This document shows positions 58,557 through 64,000 of a stretch of DNA of 64,000 nt, one piece after another. The notes beneath the pieces are model-generated. The model searched no databases. It saw only the letters and a program-made list of their open reading frames with translations, and was not told the DNA's origin. The DNA lies in assembly GCF_030272615.1 (NCBI RefSeq), contig NC_081407.1, forward strand, positions 441,403,213 through 441,467,212, written 5' to 3'. A program made the position numbers and the translations under genes. The first letter of the stretch is position 1, and each line of letters opens with the position of its first letter. The DNA comes from Cryptomeria japonica. Lineage: Eukaryota; Streptophyta; Pinopsida; Cupressales; Cupressaceae.

Positions 58557-58987
58557 TATGAATAATGCCTCTTATCCGGATGTTTGCTGAATGCTTGAAA
58601 AATACTTCTCAGATTCACCTTGAATGCCTTTGCTCGATTTCACACTCACAGAAAGTTTGAATGCTTGGTGAGTTTGAAATGAGGGTTTCTTGGTGCTTTA
58701 TAGCCAAAATGTTCTCTAAAACATCATTAAATGCTCACTGGTTAAGTGAAAACTTAACACACCTGCCGGTAAAGAAGAAATGTATCTTCTCACCATCAAC
58801 CAAGGGTAGAATGCATGTTTTTCAATTCACCACCATACCCCCAAGGGATTATTCCTCAGTTAGATGAAGAATCTCCTACCAGTGGAGAGTTACTCTATTC
58901 TATCGGTGAAGATATAGTTTCATCAGTTCTCTGATCTCTTTTCTTAATCCACTGTTTTGAAAACTCTTCCTTTACTTCTTCTACCTT
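58557..58987 (-). other. C3 ORF1-ORF2 spacer
   Basis: A 430-bp spacer with no supported gene. It is homologous to 1499-1867 in C1 and 19666-20039 in C2, and shares the motif TACCGGTGGAG/TACCAGTGGAG. Confidence 0.6.
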
Positions 58988-59970
58988 CTATTTTCCCTTC
59001 AAGCTAGATCTCATATTGTTTGTCAATGCATTCTTGATTCTATAGAATTTAGCAATATGTCCAATCTTCTTACAAGCATAACAAGTCACATTATTCCTCT
59101 GAATAGCCTTTCCATATCCTTGATCGGTTTGTGATCTGCATTGATTAGATAAATGTCCAAATCTTTCACAAAATAGCATTTCACATTCATTCTGTAGCTT
59201 TTTGAATTATGACCAACTTTGTTGCATTTGGAACATTGACCAGTGGGTGAGTTCATATTCTGATTATTTCTAAATTTACACTGATTTTCTCTATGACCAA
59301 CTTTGTTGCAATTGAAACATTTCCCATTAAGCATTAGGTTGTCTTATCGGTTTGTTCTGATCTTGACTGTTTGTAGTACCAGAACTTTCTCCAACTTCAA
59401 ATCCAAGTCCATTAGTATCTCCATTAGGCTTCTGACTTTTCAACATGTCATCAAGCTCCTCTAAACTTTTCTTGAATTTGTCTTTGTTCTTATTTGCAGC
59501 AGCCAACTCATTTTCCAGAATTCCAACTTGTCTCATAAGCTTAGTTTTATCATGTTGCATGTGAATCAGATATGTCTTTAACATATCATTTTCATGACTA
59601 AGTCTTAGATTTTCATTTCCAGCATCATTAAGTCTCCTAGTCAAGTCTTCTTCATTCTTCTTCCTGTCTTCAATATATTTACATAACCTCATAGTCATAT
59701 CTTGCATTTCATTCTTCATATTACTATTTTCTTGTCTCAACTTGTTTGCGATGTCTCTAAGAGTTTCTTTTTCATCATCATCATTCTCCATCTTCTCATG
59801 AAGTTCTTTTCTTTTATTTTGTGCTATAGCAAAATTATCCTGAAGTCTTTTTATGAATTCTTGTGCAATCCTTAGATCATCTTCAAGTTTGATATTCTTC
59901 AATTTCTTTGCATCAAAATCTTCAAGAGCTCCTTCCAACTATTTTCTTAAGTTATTTATCTATACTAGTG
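58988..59970 (-). pseudogene. C3 ORF1, coiled-coil zinc-knuckle Gag-like protein
   Basis: The start codon seen in C1 (ATG of MENLMKQ) is ATA here, and a TAG follows before LEGALEDF. From 59938 an open coiled coil runs to about 59330 (NKRKELHEKMEND, RLNDAGNENLRLSHENDMLK). Knuckle 1 is intact (CFNCNKVGHRENQC), knuckle 2 has lost its last Cys (CSKCNKVGHNSKSY), knuckle 3 is broken by a frameshift near 59165, and knuckle 4 has lost its last Cys (CYACKKIGHIAKFY). Frame changes near 59330 and 59165 complete the decay. Confidence 0.8.
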
Positions 59971-60016
59971 TCAGAATCTTCCTCAAACTGTTAGGATTTT
60001 GAAAATAGTGGACTGG

Positions 60017-60028
60017 GCTCTGATACCA
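60017..60028 (-). other. C3 primer-binding site
   Basis: The minus strand reads TGGTATCAGAGC, two bases inside the LTR end at 60031. Confidence 0.9.
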
Positions 60029-60030
60029 AT

Positions 60031-60078
60031 TGTTAGATTCAATGACAGTCCCAAAGACACTTAGAGAGGGGGGGGGGG
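60031..60078 (-). repeat. C3 5' LTR stub
   Basis: Only the last 48 bp of the LTR remain (GATTCAATGACAGTCCCAAAGACAC and a run of 11 G). The run ends exactly where TGTCATGCC begins. Confidence 0.8.
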
Positions 60079-60727
60079 TGTCATGCCTAAACTTTTGGGC
60101 ACGAACGAGATAATTTTTTTTTTTAAATAACAACCTAATAACATTAAATTTGCTAATACGAAACGCACTAACAAGTTTTGTCTTAACTATGTTTTGAGTT
60201 AACTCTAACCACTAACTCAAGTAAGCGAAAATAATTTAAATTAAATGCGGAATACTAAAAGAATTATTTATCATCTCATCAATATTAATCAATAAATTAA
60301 ATTAACCAAAACTCTCTAAATTAATTGACAAAGATAATATTAATCTCCAATAACCATTAATTGCTTTTAGGAACTAAATAAATTAGTCCTAGCATTTAGA
60401 TTATTAATGTCTATATTTATCCTAACAATAATTAAAATGTGATTAAACTAATTTGACTAAAGGGTCAATTAAATCCATAATGTAAATTGCCCTATAAAAT
60501 TTAGTCTGGAATAGCCTAAATTTAGGTGAACCAAAATAATAATCTCCTATGGTCAAATAACTTACAGAGCCATTAAAATTCCCTAAAAGATTAAACTCCA
60601 AAATAATTAGAATTTAAAACATCATTTTTTTAAATATACCCATATGTTTATAAAAAACATATATATAATATAAACACCTAATAAAATAATTAATCTCTAA
60701 TTTGACCTATACATTTATATTTTTAAC

Positions 60728-60920
60728 TCTATATATATATAGATATATATGTATATATATATATATATAGATATGTATATATATATGTATGTATGTATGT
60801 ATCTGTATATATATATATGTATATACATATACATATATATGTATATGTATATGTATATATACAGATACATATATATATATATACATATATATGTGTATAT
60901 ATATATGTATATATTTCACA
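60728..60920. repeat. TA/TG/CA compound microsatellite
   Basis: About 190 bp of alternating purine-pyrimidine repeats (TATATG, TATA, CATATA, GTATGT). Tyr/Ile/Met-rich ORFs on both strands are artefacts of the repeat. Confidence 0.9.
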
Positions 60921-61139
60921 TTATTATAAAAATATCCATGAAACCCTAGCTAAAATATATTATAAAATGCCCCTTATATTTTATAATCTTTTCTTATTTC
61001 TTTCATGCTACCCTAACCCTAACTGGGTTAGGGTTTTATCTTTTTCTTATTGTGCAAGGGGGAGGAGTGTTTGGTTTTGTAGGTCACGGGAGGTGGCAGC
61101 CATGGAGCACTCGAAGAAGGGGAGGGAGAGGCGGCAGTG

Positions 61140-61370
61140 GCGGCCACAGGCGCTACCGTGGGTCCACACAGTGGAGGCCACGGGCACCACTGTGTGTCCA
61201 CAGAGTGGCGGCCGTGGGCTGACCACTATGTGTCCACACAGTGGAGGCCGTGGGCCATCCACTATGTGTCCACACAGTGGAGGCCGTGGGCCATCCACTA
61301 TGTGTCCACACAGTGGAGGCCGTGGGCCATCCACTATGTGTCCACATAGTGGTTCGGCCCTTCGGCTCCG
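61140..61370. repeat. 36-bp GC-rich minisatellite
   Basis: About six head-to-tail units of 36 bp. The last three full units (about 61225-61335) are nearly identical, and the first ones are diverged. Each unit contains an imperfect hairpin built on CCACTATGTG...CACAGTGG. The period is a multiple of three, so several frames on both strands stay open (12-residue repeats such as STMCPHSGGRGP). It sits in AT-rich DNA, a strong local GC contrast. Confidence 0.9.
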
Positions 61371-64000
61371 ACCCAAATAGTTTTGTTTTTTTTTTATAAA
61401 AATTTAAATATTTAAAGATTATTTTCCTCTTTTTTTTTATTTGGTTTTAAAATGTAAAAATACATTTATTTAAATATAGATATAAATATATTATATAAAT
61501 ATATATATATATTGGATGCATATTAAATTTAGGGCTAACTCTACTATGCAATATATATTATTTTTGTTTGAACTTTTTAACAGATTAATTGAAATATTCA
61601 GATTTAAATCAATGTATTTTTTTTAAAATACCTTATTGCTAAAATCAGAGATAGACTATTTAACTTTAGATTTATTTTCTACATATAAGTAAATGACATA
61701 ATTAAATAAATTTAAACAACAACTATATTTAGACTAGAAAGCATTGAAATAAATCTTAGAAATAGACATGTTAATTTTTAGATTTATTTTCCGTGAATAA
61801 ATAAAAGGGAAAATGACAAAATTTAATAAACGATATTTGCATTTCCATAAATAGGACTAAACGTTTTATTTCCAGCTTACTAACATACATGCTTTCTACT
61901 TTACTCATTTCCCATTTTTCCAATATGCATAAGGAGATAAAATGAACCTTTATTTTCAAAACTAACATGCATACTACAAATATTACTTCAGTAACTATGG
62001 GGATCTTAATCCGAGATAAACATTTTTTTTTTTTTTGCAACAAAATAATACATAATAAAATTAATGCATTTTTTTAAAGTGTGTTTAAAATACAATATAG
62101 CCAACAATACAAATGGGTGATATACCCAACTAGTCTCTCTTTTCTATTAAATGAGGACTTTGAATAAAATAGATACATTTTGTTTTTAAGGTAAATACAA
62201 CATGCAACTTTTTATTTGCATTCTTGCAACTGAAAATATAGCATCTCGTTTCTTATTCTTTTTTCTGCAAACCAAGTAAAAATAGCAACTCCTAGCTTGA
62301 CTTTTTTCTTTCTTTTCCAAGCAACCTGCAAATAAATCATAAGGCTTGACCATGGAGTGCTCACCTCCCAGCCTAGGCCTACTAGAAACCACCCTCGAGC
62401 TTGGAGAACCAAGCCCTAGATAGGTTATAGACATGTAAACACAACAAGCAAGGGAAAAACATGTAGCGAACACTTTCCCAACCAAGGCTACACTCCATCA
62501 CAAAATGTGATGATTTTACATGGGTGGTAGTGGACCAAATACCCTGAGGAGACTGCAAGAATGGTAGTTCACAAAGCCACCTCATGGCAAACAAAGATAT
62601 ATCATAATTTCATTAACCCCACATTCTTTATGCCCCCCAAGGCATTCATGCCATATTTTCTCCCCTTATGACCCCCAAATGCAAAAACCAAGCCATGTAG
62701 CAAGGGTCAAATATACACCCCTTGAGATCACTCTCGTAACGAGAGCCTCTCACTCGAGGGCTGTCAAACTTCTACCACCCACAAGACCATCCTACTCTCC
62801 CAAGAGTAGAAGGCCTTGGTTACTCCCAAATCACAAGAAATGCACAAAAGAATAAAAGAAAGGACGCATAATAATTTTTTTACAAAAGAAAATGCAAGAC
62901 AATAACTTTTTCATTCAAACAATCTTTCCAACATAAACATGCAACTTTAAAAGAAACAATGGAAGAAGATGAACCAACCTTCAATTTGCCCAAATGTTTG
63001 CTAGAACTAGTTTGAGGATGAGTAGCCCAAATCCACAAATCTTCCCTCTGCACTTAGCAAAAATTTTATGCCAAAACTGTATTTTTTTTTCAAAATTGCA
63101 TGATCTCAAAAAATGGAGAGTGGGTGATTACCCACAAAATCTCTCATTCTTACCTAAAAAGACCTCAGTGAGAGTTCTCATAGGTTTCTAAAACTAAAAA
63201 AGGAAAAAGTAAGAAAAAGTGGAAAAGGATCTCTCATCAAAAAGGAAGGTTATCTAACCTAGATGGCACCTTCTAATTTCAATTTTCCCTCACCTTAGGA
63301 AACCCACTTTTCGAGGTGACTAAACAGTCACATGGGAGTAGACACATGCCTAAAAATACTCCTAACCCATAGGTATACCTTATGGACTTTAGGAAACACC
63401 TTTAAACTACCCCTAGGAGTCCATTTGACCCCTTATAAACCCATCTGAAGTTAAATTTCTGGTCAAACCTGTGGTGACCACTCCAAAGACTCTCTTCCCA
63501 AGGAAAATTTAGAACCACATTCAAATGCTTGAAAAAGCTATGGTTGAAACAACTCCCTCCAAGAGACAAGTCAAAAATCAAGACATAAATCAACACATGT
63601 GTCAAGTGACAAAATAAAATACATTACAACATTACACATGGAAATTGTCTCTTGTTGGATTTAAATAAATCAATAAATAAAATTTAACACACATGCATCA
63701 TTTACTATTACAAATAAAATATGATACATATGGGATGTTGTCTCTCCAAATAGACAACCCCTAGCTTTACGAACATACATAGGTCTAGGTTTGGTTCTCC
63801 ATAATATTTCCATGGTCACATGGATAATTTTTCTACGCATCTCAATTACACATTAGTACTTCCAAATAACCTCATACAATATTTAAACACATGAATAAGA
63901 ATACACGTCAAACACTCTGCATACAATTGACGTTAAATAAAATCAATATATCTTGTATCAAAATAAATCCATATAAGTAATTATCATAATCCTCATAATT

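Larger units (their letters stand above)
34331..60078 (-). mobile_element. Element C3: family C element with three nested insertions
   Basis: The most complete copy of family C. In minus-strand order: a 5' LTR stub 60078-60031 (its outer part lost where another repeat begins), primer-binding site 60028-60017, ORF1 59970-58988, ORF2 58556-56543 continuing at 50558 to about 49250, polypurine tracts, and a 3' LTR 49029-48351 continuing at 34469-34331. Insertions are Copia-3 in ORF2 (duplication AATAA) and the Gypsy-2 LTR in the 3' LTR (duplication CAATA), with Copia-2 inside that. With the insertions removed the element is about 6 kb and encodes no protease, integrase, reverse transcriptase or RNase H. 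Confidence 0.85.
60079..64000 (+). other. AT-rich non-coding region, possibly a long LTR entering from 60079
   Basis: Begins TGTCATGCCTAAACTTTTGGGCACGA, similar to the TGTCACGCC...GGGC start of many plant Gypsy LTRs, exactly at the G-run of the C3 LTR. I find no second terminus, no primer-binding site and no coding domain up to the window end. It contains a microsatellite (60728-60920) and a minisatellite (61140-61370). From 61380 to 62150 it is A/T-rich with homopolymer runs. From 62150 to 64000 it has a more balanced composition, with no feature I can support. Confidence 0.45.

Noticed and set aside
61010-61035. CCCTAACCCTAA as a telomere-like repeat
   Set aside because: Plant telomeres are TTTAGGG repeats; only two short units of a similar word occur, so it is not an interstitial telomere.
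60707-61376. ORFs rich in Tyr/Ile/Met and 12-residue repeat ORFs
   Set aside because: Produced by the TA/TG microsatellite and the 36-bp minisatellite; open on both strands and in several frames.

Overview
The window is nuclear DNA of a seed plant with a large, repeat-filled genome, and essentially all of it is retrotransposon. The evidence is plant-type LTR elements ending in TG...CA, primer-binding sites complementary to plant initiator tRNA-Met, Copia and Tat/Athila-like Gypsy domains, a plant mobile domain (PMD) remnant and no bacterial features. A conifer or other gymnosperm is plausible, but the sequence alone does not prove it. I found no intact single-copy host gene, rRNA, tRNA or CRISPR.

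The layout is two nests either side of a decayed PMD pseudogene. Left to right: (1) 1-3724, minus strand, the 5' part of element C1 of a non-autonomous family I call C. (2) 3725-5020 and 32467-34330, the two halves of the PMD pseudogene. (3) 5021-32466, minus-strand Copia-1, bounded by the target duplication CAACC. Its 5' LTR is split by a 20.4 kb block holding Gypsy-1 (11127-18953, minus, gag-protease only) and element C2 (plus, 18954-31553). C2 in turn contains 5'-truncated Gypsy-2 (21783-30381, plus). (4) 34331-60078, minus-strand element C3. Its 3' LTR is split by a Gypsy-2 LTR (34470-48350, duplication CAATA), which is itself split by Copia-2 (39901-47648, plus). Its second ORF is split by Copia-3 (50564-56537, plus, duplication AATAA). 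(5) 60079-64000, a non-coding AT-rich region that starts like an LTR and carries a TA/TG microsatellite and a 36-bp minisatellite.

The biologically interesting parts are two. First, the Gypsy-2 LTR seems to be 6-7 kb long and carries, in sense, an unknown ORF of about 995 codons (ORF-A) followed by an ORF-B in the +1 frame, plus a degenerate array of GCGAAA/TTTCGC modules. Two copies in opposite orientation agree. Second, family C has Copia-like LTR ends, an initiator-Met primer site and a Copia-like polypurine tract, but encodes only a coiled-coil/four-zinc-knuckle Gag-like ORF1 and an unknown ORF2 of about 1,100 codons. It has no protease, integrase, reverse transcriptase or RNase H.

Almost every long ORF here is a pseudogene. 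In several elements the reading frame is intact and only nonsense codons interrupt it. Of 17 stops I located in Copia-2, Copia-3 and plus-strand ORF-A, 13 are TAG, many at expected Gln (CAG) codons. This fits C-to-T decay of methylated CHG sites.
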